Positions 27,501 to 35,316 are shown, counted from the first letter of the stretch. The stretch is 64,000 bases of DNA from HGM13006 sp900757695 (GCA_959607825.1 CAUHNW010000002.1:62001-126000); one strand, 5' to 3'. The notes: generated from the sequence alone by a model not told the origin. Translations and numbers: made by a program.

Positions 27501-27844
27501 AGCCTGTGACCATCACCTTTGACTCCACCACCACCGTTGTGGCCGGAACCTATGGCAACGTAACGCTGGAGGGCCCCGGCGTCGATCAGTGGCCGGAGAT
27601 CCCCGAGGAGCCGGAAGAGCTGCCCGAGGAGGAGCCGTCTATTGTGGAAGAGACCTCCGAGGTTCAGGAGACTCCTGCGCCGACACCGGAAGCAGCACCC
27701 GAGGCAACGCCTGAGGTGCAGCCGGAAGCGCAGACCGGCGGCCTGTCCACGGGCGGAATCGTTGGCATTGTAATTGCTGTGATCGTTGTGATTGGGACCG
27801 CTGTGGTGCTCCTGAAAAAACGTGCTTCGAAGAACGATCAGTAA
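24590..27844 (+). CDS. Large cell-surface beta-helix protein with Gly/Pro tract and C-terminal membrane anchor
   Basis: A 1084-residue exported protein of unknown function. The start is the ATG at 24590 behind GAGGAGG. Residues 1-28 are a classical signal peptide (MKRTKQLLSLFLALALVM, cleavage near VLAA). Residues 60-80 are a Gly/Pro tract. The middle has beta-helix type strands rich in G, N, T and S (ASGVIYIQGGN, ASGGYIYAYNCDINGV). A capping-like module near 965-1010 (WKVTGDTKVSNLEI, then AGTYGNVTL) resembles both ends of the protein at 2954. An acidic Pro/Glu/Thr-rich wall spacer (about 1010-1048) leads to a hydrophobic anchor (GIVGIVIAVIVVIGTAVVLL) with a KKRASK tail. A scaffold, adhesin or glycan-binding role is inference. 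No catalytic motif is recognised. Confidence 0.8.
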   Translation: MKRTKQLLSLFLALALVMSFAAVPVLAAGDTADAEEKESIPEGNQTEGNWVYEVAEAQMGGPGGGPGGPGGGPGGGPGGGEPTQEELDAFMAMMMAGGTPEATILWGSGEEKSGNVVMIPAALGGYAVTTVGNGVQNISSNNKNEDVYFLIPEGVTTLAPRMIYDYNSTSGWSIPASVTGISSDPASFLSCPGTFYGETGSAAETYASTDATRDFVTYDADGSTAFAVTGGEEGYIQPNGTYHLPSGMLDGAHTITFHIVADYQYKIKALTVDGAEVPEAAGKNTYDLDYTFTTGSSAVDVTYEADPSDSRNPDEMTETFDYDAPEINKKAVAEGAKLPDDVDDYVGVSTGSTSKYQNTMGISTGAYYAADGKTYEMVKAYQVTDEPEYLSKAEAINGVYKKDKLVFGKDYDLVRLYNYYENVTSGPAQGVVSLYCTYLYKEIDPKDIPGENTVSGDHINTASVFVQQGGELTLDDFTSYCYTAGKGPSEAGNFFGMGSAIHVDGGDATTPAATIINKGTSALTMHNPQILGTVNSIYATASGVIYIQGGNIFSCTSGGHGPYVSTGGQILLNTDGTNLIDDTGMVNREAENLTAEKRPSSELGTMARNKDGDMEGVYQEHPDDVTVVVTGDEAGTALATDSGGGVIVANQVVTKTFGLRCAGVYSIGSNESWVYCYNSALTSYLDAGLCSASGGYIYAYNCDINGVMGLKCRAGGNAEADETGVHVVNSRVAAYFDDAEMKNAYDVADPETMQAQMDSGELDIDSLGVGYSKLNMFIDKANSPKFYEDSLNWWFTDKSKTPGYSGGNKFAVMYVENSSTPIYVEASKMVNQNYVEYGDASKLEEGQTPADNLLLSVEGAGSATVNFKDENDETPWDLTGESEDTTELVGDFYIGAYSQSTGSPDIGTGANSATVNFDHSQWEGTVLYGDTDEITGICNLNFDYKSSWKVTGDTKVSNLEIYNVENITADEPVTITFDSTTTVVAGTYGNVTLEGPGVDQWPEIPEEPEELPEEEPSIVEETSEVQETPAPTPEAAPEATPEVQPEAQTGGLSTGGIVGIVIAVIVVIGTAVVLLKKRASKNDQ

Positions 27845-27877
27845 CCTGCTTTTCGTTCTGACTAATATCCATAACCA

Positions 27878-27921
27878 CTCAGCCGCCACTATGCGTTGCA
27901 TAGCGGCGGCTGAGGCATTTA
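27878..27921. terminator. Hairpin between convergent genes, probable terminator
   Basis: A 17-bp stem with one mismatch (arms 27878-27894 and 27898-27914), between the surface protein stop and the ThrE-like stop. The T-run is weak on both sides. Confidence 0.6.
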
Positions 27922-27926
27922 TTGTG

Positions 27927-28385
27927 TTATCCGTGGGGCTGGGCGGGGCCCTTCCCTACGGCGGCGTAGTAGGCGTGCATCACGGTAGAGATCAGAATGA
28001 TACCCGCAGAGATGGCGCCGGCCAGCAGAAGCGTATGGGTGCCGGTTTGGAGAAAGCCCATGCCGTCCATCCCAACGGCGCAGACCATGGTGCGGTAGAG
28101 ACTGCCGCCGGGAATCAGAGGGATGGCGGAGGACATGAGAAAAACGGTGGCCGGAGCACGGAAGCAACGGGCACAGATCTCGGCATAGACAGTGATGAGC
28201 ATGCTGGAAAGCAGATAGCCGATGACATCCGAGCAGCCCAGATAGAGAAAGATCAGGTAGCTGCCCCAGGCCAGAAGACCGCCCAGCGCACCCCAGAAAA
28301 GATTTTTGCCCCGCACATTAAAAATCAGCGAAAAGCCAAGTGAGCCCAATGATGCGGTGAGAAGCTGAAGCAAATAAGTCTCCAT
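27927..28385 (-). CDS. Threonine/serine exporter small subunit (ThrE_2/DUF3815 domain)
   Basis: A membrane protein of 152 residues with about five hydrophobic segments, matching the C-terminal half of ThrE exporters that occurs as a separate gene in Firmicutes. The motif SSAIPLIPGGSLYRTM is characteristic. It follows its partner subunit after 12 bases with an ATG at 28385. The pair probably forms one amino-acid (Thr/Ser) exporter; the substrate is known only from family. Confidence 0.87.
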   Translation of the reverse strand: METYLLQLLTASLGSLGFSLIFNVRGKNLFWGALGGLLAWGSYLIFLYLGCSDVIGYLLSSMLITVYAEICARCFRAPATVFLMSSAIPLIPGGSLYRTMVCAVGMDGMGFLQTGTHTLLLAGAISAGIILISTVMHAYYAAVGKGPAQPHG

Positions 28386-28397
28386 ATGTTTCCCTCC

Positions 28398-29156
28398 CTA
28401 TAAAAACAGCGCCGAGGGCAGGGCAAAGCCCCATGCCAGCGCCAGACTCAAAAGCAGGGATTCACAGAATCGGAGCAGTCCGGAGATGGTGTCCCCGGTG
28501 AACATATCCCGGATGGCATTGGTCATGGCAATACCGGGCACCAGAAGCATAATATTGCCAATGGCCACCTTGTCCGGGGCACAGGGAACGCCCAGATGGG
28601 AAAGACCGTGGGCAAAAAATCCGCCGATCACAGCGCACAGCAGGGTGGAGGCAACGCCGGGCACCTGAAGCCGGTCAAGAACCCGCATCATGAGCCGCAG
28701 CAGCATCCCGACCCCGGCGGAGATCATGCCGTCCAGCAGACTGCCGCCGAAAAACAGAGAGAATACCAGACTGGCAAGCCCATAAAAGAGCACAGTCAGC
28801 GGGAAACCGTAGGTTTCGCCATGGGCGATCTCGTCCAGCTTTCGGCGAATGCTGTCCGGGGCGCAGCGGCCGGAGCAGATATCACGGCTCAGGGCGTTAA
28901 GCCGGGTCAGGGCGGTCATGTCGTATTGAATGCCCGAGATCCGGCGGGTCTGGGTCACGGGGCCTTCCGGCCAGTGGGCGGTGACCACAATGCTGGAGGT
29001 AATGGTGAATACATCCACCCGGCTGGCACCCTGCGCCCGAAGGATCCGGGTGATGGTATCTTCTACCCGGCCCACCTCTGCGCCGCGCAGAAGCATTTGC
29101 TCGCCCAAGTCCAGAATTTCGGTCAGCAGTGCGCTGTTTGCGGTGCTTTGATCCAA
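28398..29156 (-). CDS. Threonine/serine exporter large subunit (ThrE/DUF1212 domain)
   Basis: A 252-residue protein: a soluble N-terminal part (about 1-115, with RGAEVGRVEDTITRI) and five hydrophobic segments. The LVPGIAMTNAIRDMFTGDT motif is typical of the ThrE/YjjP family. The start is TTG at 29156 with AGGAGGAG at normal spacing; no other start suits. It is the first gene of a two-gene unit with its own promoter. Confidence 0.88.
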   Translation of the reverse strand: MDQSTANSALLTEILDLGEQMLLRGAEVGRVEDTITRILRAQGASRVDVFTITSSIVVTAHWPEGPVTQTRRISGIQYDMTALTRLNALSRDICSGRCAPDSIRRKLDEIAHGETYGFPLTVLFYGLASLVFSLFFGGSLLDGMISAGVGMLLRLMMRVLDRLQVPGVASTLLCAVIGGFFAHGLSHLGVPCAPDKVAIGNIMLLVPGIAMTNAIRDMFTGDTISGLLRFCESLLLSLALAWGFALPSALFL

Positions 29157-29186
29157 GACGATCTCCTCCTAACTGGAATTTCCGTA

Positions 29187-29215
29187 AGTATAGCGCAGTT
29201 TTTTCCTTTTTTCAA
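29187..29215 (-). promoter_or_regulatory. Promoter of the ThrE-type exporter genes
   Basis: TTGAAA (29215-29210), 17 bases, TATACT (29192-29187) on the minus strand. Divergent from the promoter at 29225, with only 9 bases between the two -35 boxes. Confidence 0.7.
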
Positions 29216-29224
29216 ACAGAATCA

Positions 29225-29253
29225 TTGTACCTGAGCAGAAAATTTGATATAGT
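29225..29253 (+). promoter_or_regulatory. Promoter of the 2-hydroxyacid dehydrogenase operon
   Basis: TTGTAC, 17 bases, TATAGT. Transcription would start near 29260. The -35 box lies back to back with that of the exporter promoter, so the two may compete or share a regulator. Confidence 0.65.
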
Positions 29254-29306
29254 AGCATTACTGTGCGCCAAACAGGCGGCAAGTATGTAAAAAAGGTGGT
29301 GCGGCT

Positions 29307-30269
29307 GTGGGTATCATGGCATTGATGGGGACGCCCTTTTCGCCGGAACAGCTGGAGGAGATCCGCCGTACTGCGGAAAAGCAGGGACTGACCCTGAGAA
29401 TGATGGAGCCATCTGCTTCGTATCCCAAGGGTGCGCTGGAGGACTGTGAGGTGCTGCTGGGGTATTTTCCCCGGAGCCTGCTGAAAGGCGCAAAAAATAT
29501 GAAGTGGATGCATCTCCCCTCAGCAGGTGCAGACAAATACGCAGACAACGGCCTCTATGACGGCCATGAGTTTTCTCTGACCAATTCCTCCGGGGCGTTT
29601 GGTGCGGCCATTGCAGAGCATCTGGTGATGGGAACGCTGATGCTGCTGCACCGTATGCCGGAGTACCTCCGCCAGCAGCGGGAGCGCGTCTGGCGGCGTG
29701 TGGGAGATCTCCGCTTTTTGGGGCAGAGTCAGGTGACGGTGCTGGGAACCGGAAATCTGGGCAGCACCTTTGCACGGTACTGTCAGGCCATGGGCGCCCG
29801 GACGGAGGGTGTCAGCCGCAGGGGAGCGCAGGTGGAGCCGTTTTCCAGAGTCTGGGCCATGTATCAGCGGCTTGAGGCGGTGAAGCATGCGGATGTTGTA
29901 GCGGCGTGCCTGCCGCTGACTGCGGAAACGAAGGGCATTTTGGATCATACGTTTTTCCGTGCCATGAAGCCCGGTGCCATATTCCTGAATGCGGGCCGGG
30001 GAAAGACGGTGGATCAGGATGCGCTGATCGATGCACTTCAGACGGGCCATCTGGGCGGTGCGGTGCTGGACGTTGCCCAGCAGGAACCCATGCTGCCGGA
30101 ATGCCCGCTGTGGAATATGGAAAACGTGGTCATAACGCCCCACATATCCGGCTCCGATCTGGATCCATGGAATACCCAGAGGATCTTTGAAATCTTTATG
30201 GAAAACCTCCGGCGCTATGGACAGGGGCTTCCACTGAAGAATGTGGTAGACATAAGAAATGGATATTGA
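29307..30269 (+). CDS. D-isomer-specific 2-hydroxyacid dehydrogenase family protein
   Basis: An NAD(P)-dependent dehydrogenase or reductase of 320 residues that interconverts 2-oxo and D-2-hydroxy acids. The Rossmann loop is VLGTGNLG near residue 150. The catalytic triad regions are LNAGRGKTVD (Arg), QQEP (Glu) and TPHISG (His). The GTG at 29307 has AAGGTGG upstream; an ATG at 29316 is a possible alternative. It lies 32 bases before the trigger factor-like gene. The substrate is unknown. Confidence 0.88.
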   Translation: MGIMALMGTPFSPEQLEEIRRTAEKQGLTLRMMEPSASYPKGALEDCEVLLGYFPRSLLKGAKNMKWMHLPSAGADKYADNGLYDGHEFSLTNSSGAFGAAIAEHLVMGTLMLLHRMPEYLRQQRERVWRRVGDLRFLGQSQVTVLGTGNLGSTFARYCQAMGARTEGVSRRGAQVEPFSRVWAMYQRLEAVKHADVVAACLPLTAETKGILDHTFFRAMKPGAIFLNAGRGKTVDQDALIDALQTGHLGGAVLDVAQQEPMLPECPLWNMENVVITPHISGSDLDPWNTQRIFEIFMENLRRYGQGLPLKNVVDIRNGY

Positions 30270-30301
30270 GCTGAACCAGAATAAAACAAAGGAGAATTGA
30301 T

Positions 30302-31537
30302 ATGCAGGTTAACGTAATTTCAAATGAAAAGGGATCCGCAAAGGTTGCGGTGTACTTCCCGGCAGAGGTGCTGACCAAGGCGCTGGACAAGGCTTATGCG
30401 GAGTATACAAAGGTGCATGAGGATTTTCAGGTGGCACGAAAGGATGTAGTTGAGGATCCTGCGGCCCAGAATCTTCTGCGGCAGGCGGTGCAGGATGTGT
30501 TCTCCGAGCACTATGCGGAGGCCATTGCGGAGACCGGACTGACCGTTGCTTCCGAGCCGGTGATCTCCGTGCTTCAGGCCAATGAAAAGGACGGTCTGGA
30601 ATTCCAGATGGAGTTTGCACTGCGGCCCGAGATCAAGCTGGGCCAGTATAAGGGCATCCATGTGAAGTGCCCCAATGTGGAGCTGACGGAGGAGGAAAAG
30701 CAGGCGGCCATTGATGCGGCGCAGGCCCAGAATACGGTACACAAGTCGGTGGATCGGCCCGCACAGCTGGGCGATATTGCAGTCATCGACTTTACCGGCT
30801 ATCTGGACGGTGTTCCCTTTGACGGCGGCGCCGGTACGGACTATCCCCTGGAGCTTGGCTCCGGTACCTTTATCCCCGGCTTTGAAGAGCAGCTGGTGGG
30901 GGCGTCTGTTGGGGAGCACGTGGCGGTCAATGTCACCTTCCCGGTGAACTATCAGGCGGAGAATCTGGCCGGAAAGCCCACGGTATTCCGTGTTACCGTC
31001 AAGGGACTTCAGCACCCGGAGATGCAGCCGCTGACCGAGGAACAGAAGCAGCAGGCGGTGGCACAGGCCCAGCAGCAGAAGAAGAATCAGGCGGATCTTC
31101 AGATCGAGGATCAGGTGCTGGGGCGCATTCTTGCGGAGGCGCATGCGGAGATCCCGGAGGCCATGCTGAAGAGCGAGGTCAATATCTGCATGCAGCAGTT
31201 TGCGGCGGAGCTCAGCGCCAAGGGAAGCGATCTTGGTACCTTTGCGAAGCAGAGCGGCAAGAGTGTAGACCAAATGGCTGCGGAAATGCAGCCGCTGGCC
31301 AAGCGGCGGATCATGCTGCGGCTGGTGCTGTCGGCCATTGCCGAGGCGGAGCAGCTGACTGCCACCGAGGAAGAGGTAGAGGCCCAGTGGGACGCCATGG
31401 CCCAGCAGTACGGCATCGATAAGCCACGGCTGAAGGTCTATGCAGGCGATGGGGCAGAGGCGCAGATCAAGGCGGAGATCACCAGCTCCAAGGCCTATGC
31501 GCTGCTGCGGGAAAGCACGATTTTGGAGATGGAATAA
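30302..31537 (+). CDS. Trigger factor-like chaperone/peptidyl-prolyl isomerase lacking the ribosome-binding signature
   Basis: A 411-residue protein with trigger factor architecture: N-terminal domain (1 to about 115), FKBP-type isomerase domain (about 155-240, with GDIAVIDFTGYLDGVPFDGG and GSGTFIPGFEEQL) and a helical C-terminal chaperone domain (EIPEAMLKSEVN onwards). In normal Tig the N-terminal domain has GFRxGxxP for docking at ribosomal protein L23. Here the corresponding stretch reads HEDFQVARKDVVEDP, so the signature is absent. It may be a specialised paralogue that does not bind ribosomes. ATG start with AAAGGAG upstream. The usual clpP/clpX neighbours are missing; it sits between two metabolic genes. 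Confidence 0.88.
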   Translation: MQVNVISNEKGSAKVAVYFPAEVLTKALDKAYAEYTKVHEDFQVARKDVVEDPAAQNLLRQAVQDVFSEHYAEAIAETGLTVASEPVISVLQANEKDGLEFQMEFALRPEIKLGQYKGIHVKCPNVELTEEEKQAAIDAAQAQNTVHKSVDRPAQLGDIAVIDFTGYLDGVPFDGGAGTDYPLELGSGTFIPGFEEQLVGASVGEHVAVNVTFPVNYQAENLAGKPTVFRVTVKGLQHPEMQPLTEEQKQQAVAQAQQQKKNQADLQIEDQVLGRILAEAHAEIPEAMLKSEVNICMQQFAAELSAKGSDLGTFAKQSGKSVDQMAAEMQPLAKRRIMLRLVLSAIAEAEQLTATEEEVEAQWDAMAQQYGIDKPRLKVYAGDGAEAQIKAEITSSKAYALLRESTILEME

Positions 31538-31540
31538 GCC

Positions 31541-32899
31541 GTGGAAACTTGGATCACTGAGGGCCGCATTATCGACCCGTGGAACCGGATCGACGGCAGG
31601 CTGAATCTGGTGCTGGAAAACGGAAAGGTCAAGACGCTGACCACGGAGGCACCCCCGGCAGGAAGCCGGGTGATCCATGCGGCAGGCAAGGTAGTCTGCC
31701 CGGGATTCCTGGATGTTCATATGCACGAGGCTCCGGTGGGAGATCTTGCGGATATGGAGCACTCGATTTTCGGCTGTATGCTGCGGATGGGCGTTACCAT
31801 GGGCCTGGGGGGAAATTGCGGCGAAAATGTACTGCCCCCCGACGAATACTTCGAGAAGGTCCGGGAGGGACTTCCGATCTCTCTGGCGCTGCTGGCCGGA
31901 CACGGTGCGGCCAGAGAGGCGGCGGGATTTCCTGACCGGTATCAGCAGCTGACACCGGAGCAGGTGCATCAGGTGACGGCAGTGCTGAAAGAATGGCTGG
32001 AGGAGGGCTGCTTTGGCGTTTCCTACGGAATCCGGTATTATCCCGGCACCACCCGGCAGGAGTTGATGGAGACGGCGGAGCTTTGCCAAAAGGATCACCT
32101 GCTGACAGCGGCCCATGTGCGGGATGATGCAGATTATATCTTTGATTCCATTCGGGAGTTTCTGGAGCCCGGGTGGGCCTATGGACTGAAAATGCAGGTG
32201 AGTCATCTGGGCTCCATGGGCGGCTATGGGCAGATGGCGCAGGTGCTTTCCATGCTGGATGCGGCCCGGGCCGGAGGGCTGGACGTTATGGCGGACTGCT
32301 ATCCCTATGACGCCTTCTCCACCAGAATCGGAGAGACCACATATGATCCGGGCTTTTTGGAGCGGTATCACTGCGGCTATGACGCCATTGGCCTCTGCGG
32401 CGGCAAATACGATGGCATGCGCTGCACCAAAGAGATCTTTGAGGAGCTCCGCGGGGAGCATCCCGAGACCATCACAGTGGGCTATGTGATGCAGCCGGAG
32501 GATGTGGCCATGGCCATGTATCATCCGGCGGTGATGCTGTGTAGCGACGGCCTCATGGAAAAGCGTCAGGGCCACCCGAGAGCGGCAGGAACATTCCCAC
32601 GGCTCATTGCCCAGTATGTTCGGAATGGAAGCCTCAGCCTCTATGATGCGGTGGACAAAATGACGGCCATGCCTGCTCGGCGGATCGGCCTGAACCGGAA
32701 GGGAAATCTCACCCCCGGCAGTGATGGAGATGTTGTGATCTTTGATCCGGAACAGATCTCGGATCAGGCAACCTTTCAGCAGCCGGATCTTCCGCCGCTG
32801 GGGATCGACTATGTGCTGATCGGCGGCGAGATCGCCTGTGACCACGGCGTGATCCAAAACGGACGGCTGGGAAGGCCCATCCGCCGGAGAAAACCATAA
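31541..32899 (+). CDS. N-acyl-D-amino-acid deacylase (D-aminoacylase)-like amidohydrolase
   Basis: A cytoplasmic amidohydrolase of 452 residues. The metal motif FLDVHMHE (His60, His62) and the Cys of GLGGNCGEN (Cys93) match the D-aminoacylase group, where a Cys is a metal ligand. AHVRDDAD, QVSHLGSMG and CSDGL give the other ligands and the catalytic Asp. Such enzymes hydrolyse N-acyl-D-amino acids or related amides. The start is a GTG at 31541, 3 bases after the trigger factor-like stop, so expression is coupled. The exact substrate is unproven; a dihydroorotase-like role is less likely. Confidence 0.82.
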   Translation: METWITEGRIIDPWNRIDGRLNLVLENGKVKTLTTEAPPAGSRVIHAAGKVVCPGFLDVHMHEAPVGDLADMEHSIFGCMLRMGVTMGLGGNCGENVLPPDEYFEKVREGLPISLALLAGHGAAREAAGFPDRYQQLTPEQVHQVTAVLKEWLEEGCFGVSYGIRYYPGTTRQELMETAELCQKDHLLTAAHVRDDADYIFDSIREFLEPGWAYGLKMQVSHLGSMGGYGQMAQVLSMLDAARAGGLDVMADCYPYDAFSTRIGETTYDPGFLERYHCGYDAIGLCGGKYDGMRCTKEIFEELRGEHPETITVGYVMQPEDVAMAMYHPAVMLCSDGLMEKRQGHPRAAGTFPRLIAQYVRNGSLSLYDAVDKMTAMPARRIGLNRKGNLTPGSDGDVVIFDPEQISDQATFQQPDLPPLGIDYVLIGGEIACDHGVIQNGRLGRPIRRRKP

Positions 32900-32988
32900 G
32901 GCTGGATGCCAAATATGACACTTGTGTAAACCCAAAAATCTGAATGGATTTATTGTAACTGGTGCACAAGGGAAAACTGCGGTGCCGG

Positions 32989-32997
32989 TGATATAAT
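32989..32997 (+). promoter_or_regulatory. Possible upstream extended -10 promoter of the flavoprotein gene
   Basis: TGATATAAT is an extended -10 element without a clear -35. It lies 83 bases upstream of the main -10 of the same gene. Confidence 0.4.
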
Positions 32998-33056
32998 GAA
33001 ACAGATTCGGCAGTGCTTTTGGAGGAAAGATTTCCATAAAGAATCCAAAAAAGTTC

Positions 33057-33085
33057 TTGTAGAATCGGCACTTTTGCACTATAAT
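33057..33085 (+). promoter_or_regulatory. Main promoter of the flavoprotein reductase gene
   Basis: TTGTAG, 17 bases, perfect TATAAT. The start site would be near 33092 and the leader about 30 bases, with a strong AGGAGG before the ATG. Confidence 0.8.
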
Positions 33086-33122
33086 AGGGAAACAGAAGAA
33101 AAACTTTTAGGAGGATATACAA

Positions 33123-34700
33123 ATGAAACATATTGAAGCCGATGTTGTTCTCGTAGGCGGCGGCATGTCCGGCCTCTGCGCTGCAACCCAGGCCCAGGAG
33201 TCCCTGAACGCCACCGGCGGCGGCTCCGTTGTTGTATTTGAGAAGTCCGGCACCATCGGCGGCGCAGCCAACATGGGCATGGCCTTCTTTGCCGTTGAGT
33301 CCCAGCTCCAGAAGGAGACCATGGCCAACGACTACACCAAGGATGACGCCTTCAACTTCTTCATGGAGTATACCCACTGGCGTTCCGACGCAAAGCTGGT
33401 CCGCCGCTGGTTCAACATGTCCGGCGACACGGTGAAGTGGATGCAGGACAAGGGCGTTGAGTTCCTGGGCGTATTCAAGTACTTCAAGAACTCCAAGGTC
33501 ACCCAGCACATGGTGAAGCTCCCCGGCTCCAACAAGCCCACCGAGCGCTGCGCTTCCGTTATGATCAAGACCGTCACCGAGTATGCTCGTGAGATCGGCG
33601 TTGAGTTCAACCTGAACACTCCTGTTAAGCAGCTGCTCACCGGCTCCAAGGGTCAGGCCCGCGGCGTTATCGCTGTTGGCGAGGACGGCGAGGAGATCGA
33701 GTGCCTTGCAAATGCTGTCATCGTCACCACCGGCGGCATCGGCAACAACGTTGAGATGATCGAGAAGCACATGGGCTGGAAGTGGGGCGTTGATATGTTC
33801 ACGTTCCGTATCCCCGGTCTGGACGGCGACGGCATGAATATGCTGTGGGCACTGGGCGCAAAGCAGGCCAACGTCAACATGGAGGTCACCTACAACACCC
33901 CCGGCACCACCGACGTGTTCAAGACCCTGTCCGAGACCATGCGTCAGCCCAACCTGATGGTGAACCTGGACGGCAAGCGTTTCATCAACGAGGCCATCAT
34001 GGACAACACCACCTACACCGGCAACTCCCTGCTGCTCCAGAAGAAGCACATGGGTATTTCCATCATCGACTCCACCATTGTAGACTACTACAAGAAGAAT
34101 GGTCTCGACTATATCACCTATCATCACGGCATCACCAACCTGGACAACTGGGAGCGTGAGAAGGAGCTGTACTTCTCCGGCGCTCAGTCTGCCGGCGGCA
34201 ACAACGTCTTTGCCAGCGAGGACAAGGAAGTTTCCTACGGCTCCGATGCACAGGAGCACAACTTCTTTGAGTGCCAGACCATCGAGGAGATCGCTGAGAA
34301 GACCGGCGTGAACCTGGAGAACCTGAAGAAGACCATCGAGGAGTACAACGCAATGTGCAACGGTGCACAGGCCGGCTATGACTGGCAGTTCACCAAGCCT
34401 GCCAAGTTCCTCAAGCCTCTGCTGAAAGCTCCCTACTATGTAGCAAAGCACTTCCCCTCCGGCTACGGCTCTCTGGGCGGCATTCAGGTCAACGAGAACA
34501 TGCAGGTTCTGGACAACGATCTGTGCCCCATGCCCGGCTTCTACGCCTGCGGCACCGACACTGCTACCGTGTTCGCAGACTCCTACTGCTTCTATCATCC
34601 CGGCTCCACCATGTCCTACGCCATCAACTCCGGCCGTATCGCCGGTATGGAGGCAGTAGCCTACATGGATTCCGACGAGTTCATCGATCCCGAGGACTAA
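33123..34700 (+). CDS. FAD-dependent flavoprotein reductase of the fumarate reductase/ketosteroid dehydrogenase family
   Basis: A soluble flavoprotein of 525 residues. The N-terminal ADVVLVGGGMSGLCAA loop and FEKSGTIGGAANMG bind FAD; TTGGIGNN, HFPSGYGSLGGI and YACGTDTAT are typical of the FAD_binding_2 family. No signal peptide, haem or FMN-binding domain is seen, so electrons must come from a soluble donor. Family members reduce C=C bonds of fumarate-like, cinnamate-like or steroid substrates; which one applies here is unknown. The codons (many CGT, GTT, GCT and C-ending) differ from the neighbours and resemble those of the thiolase gene, pointing to high expression. It is a single gene with promoter and terminator. 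Confidence 0.85.
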   Translation: MKHIEADVVLVGGGMSGLCAATQAQESLNATGGGSVVVFEKSGTIGGAANMGMAFFAVESQLQKETMANDYTKDDAFNFFMEYTHWRSDAKLVRRWFNMSGDTVKWMQDKGVEFLGVFKYFKNSKVTQHMVKLPGSNKPTERCASVMIKTVTEYAREIGVEFNLNTPVKQLLTGSKGQARGVIAVGEDGEEIECLANAVIVTTGGIGNNVEMIEKHMGWKWGVDMFTFRIPGLDGDGMNMLWALGAKQANVNMEVTYNTPGTTDVFKTLSETMRQPNLMVNLDGKRFINEAIMDNTTYTGNSLLLQKKHMGISIIDSTIVDYYKKNGLDYITYHHGITNLDNWEREKELYFSGAQSAGGNNVFASEDKEVSYGSDAQEHNFFECQTIEEIAEKTGVNLENLKKTIEEYNAMCNGAQAGYDWQFTKPAKFLKPLLKAPYYVAKHFPSGYGSLGGIQVNENMQVLDNDLCPMPGFYACGTDTATVFADSYCFYHPGSTMSYAINSGRIAGMEAVAYMDSDEFIDPED

Positions 34701-34719
34701 TCGCGGTTTAGAACAAAAT

Positions 34720-34755
34720 ATGCCGGCAATCCCGTCTGGATTGCCGGCATTTCTA
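34720..34755 (+). terminator. Terminator of the flavoprotein gene
   Basis: A 13-bp perfect stem (ATGCCGGCAATCC / GGATTGCCGGCAT) with a 5-base loop, followed by TTTCT. Confidence 0.85.
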
Positions 34756-34784
34756 TCGACTCGGTAAAGTTAGGGGGGTGCGGC

Positions 34785-35288
34785 ATGAAGGACGAACTGG
34801 TTTTTCACACCATTCCGCCGGTTTATAATGAAGAGAGCAGGGTGCTGCTGCTGGGAACAATGCCGTCTCCCAAGTCGAGGCAGGCCGGGTTCTATTATGG
34901 CCATCCCCAAAACCGGATGTGGCCGGTACTGGCCCGGGTATTTGGGGAAGAAACGCCGGAGGGCACCGAGGCCCGGCGGGATTTCCTGCTGCGGCATCAT
35001 ATTGCCATGTGGGATGTGCTGGCATCCTGTACCATCCACGGGGCAGAGGACAGCTCCATTCGGGAGGCACTGCCCAATGATATCCGCCCCCTGCTGGCGG
35101 CAGCCCCCATTGAGGCCATCTATACCACAGGAAAAAAGGCATTTTCCCTGTACCGGAAATACCTGCTGCCGATGACAGGCCGGGAGGCAGTTTGTCTGCC
35201 CTCAACGTCTCCGGCAAACTGCCGCTGGGAAACCATGGAGACGCTGACGGCGGCGTATCACGTGTTAAAGGCGGCAGGGAATCCCTGA
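34785..35288 (+). CDS. DNA-deoxyinosine (hypoxanthine) glycosylase, UDG superfamily
   Basis: A base-excision repair protein of 167 residues. The motif LLLGTMPSPKSRQAGFYYGH followed by PQNRMWPVL, and the C-terminal LPSTSPAN, match the hypoxanthine-DNA glycosylase branch (family 6) of the uracil-DNA glycosylase superfamily, which removes deaminated adenine. The ATG at 34785 follows GGGGGG. It lies 19 bases before the PHP gene frame and probably shares its message. Confidence 0.88.
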   Translation: MKDELVFHTIPPVYNEESRVLLLGTMPSPKSRQAGFYYGHPQNRMWPVLARVFGEETPEGTEARRDFLLRHHIAMWDVLASCTIHGAEDSSIREALPNDIRPLLAAAPIEAIYTTGKKAFSLYRKYLLPMTGREAVCLPSTSPANCRWETMETLTAAYHVLKAAGNP

Positions 35289-35316
35289 CCGTAGGTGCGG
35301 AGAAAGGTTGTATCGT

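Noticed and set aside
24614..27901. Long open frame antisense to the surface beta-helix gene
   Set aside because: The sense strand has promoter, ribosome site, signal peptide and anchor; the antisense frame has none.
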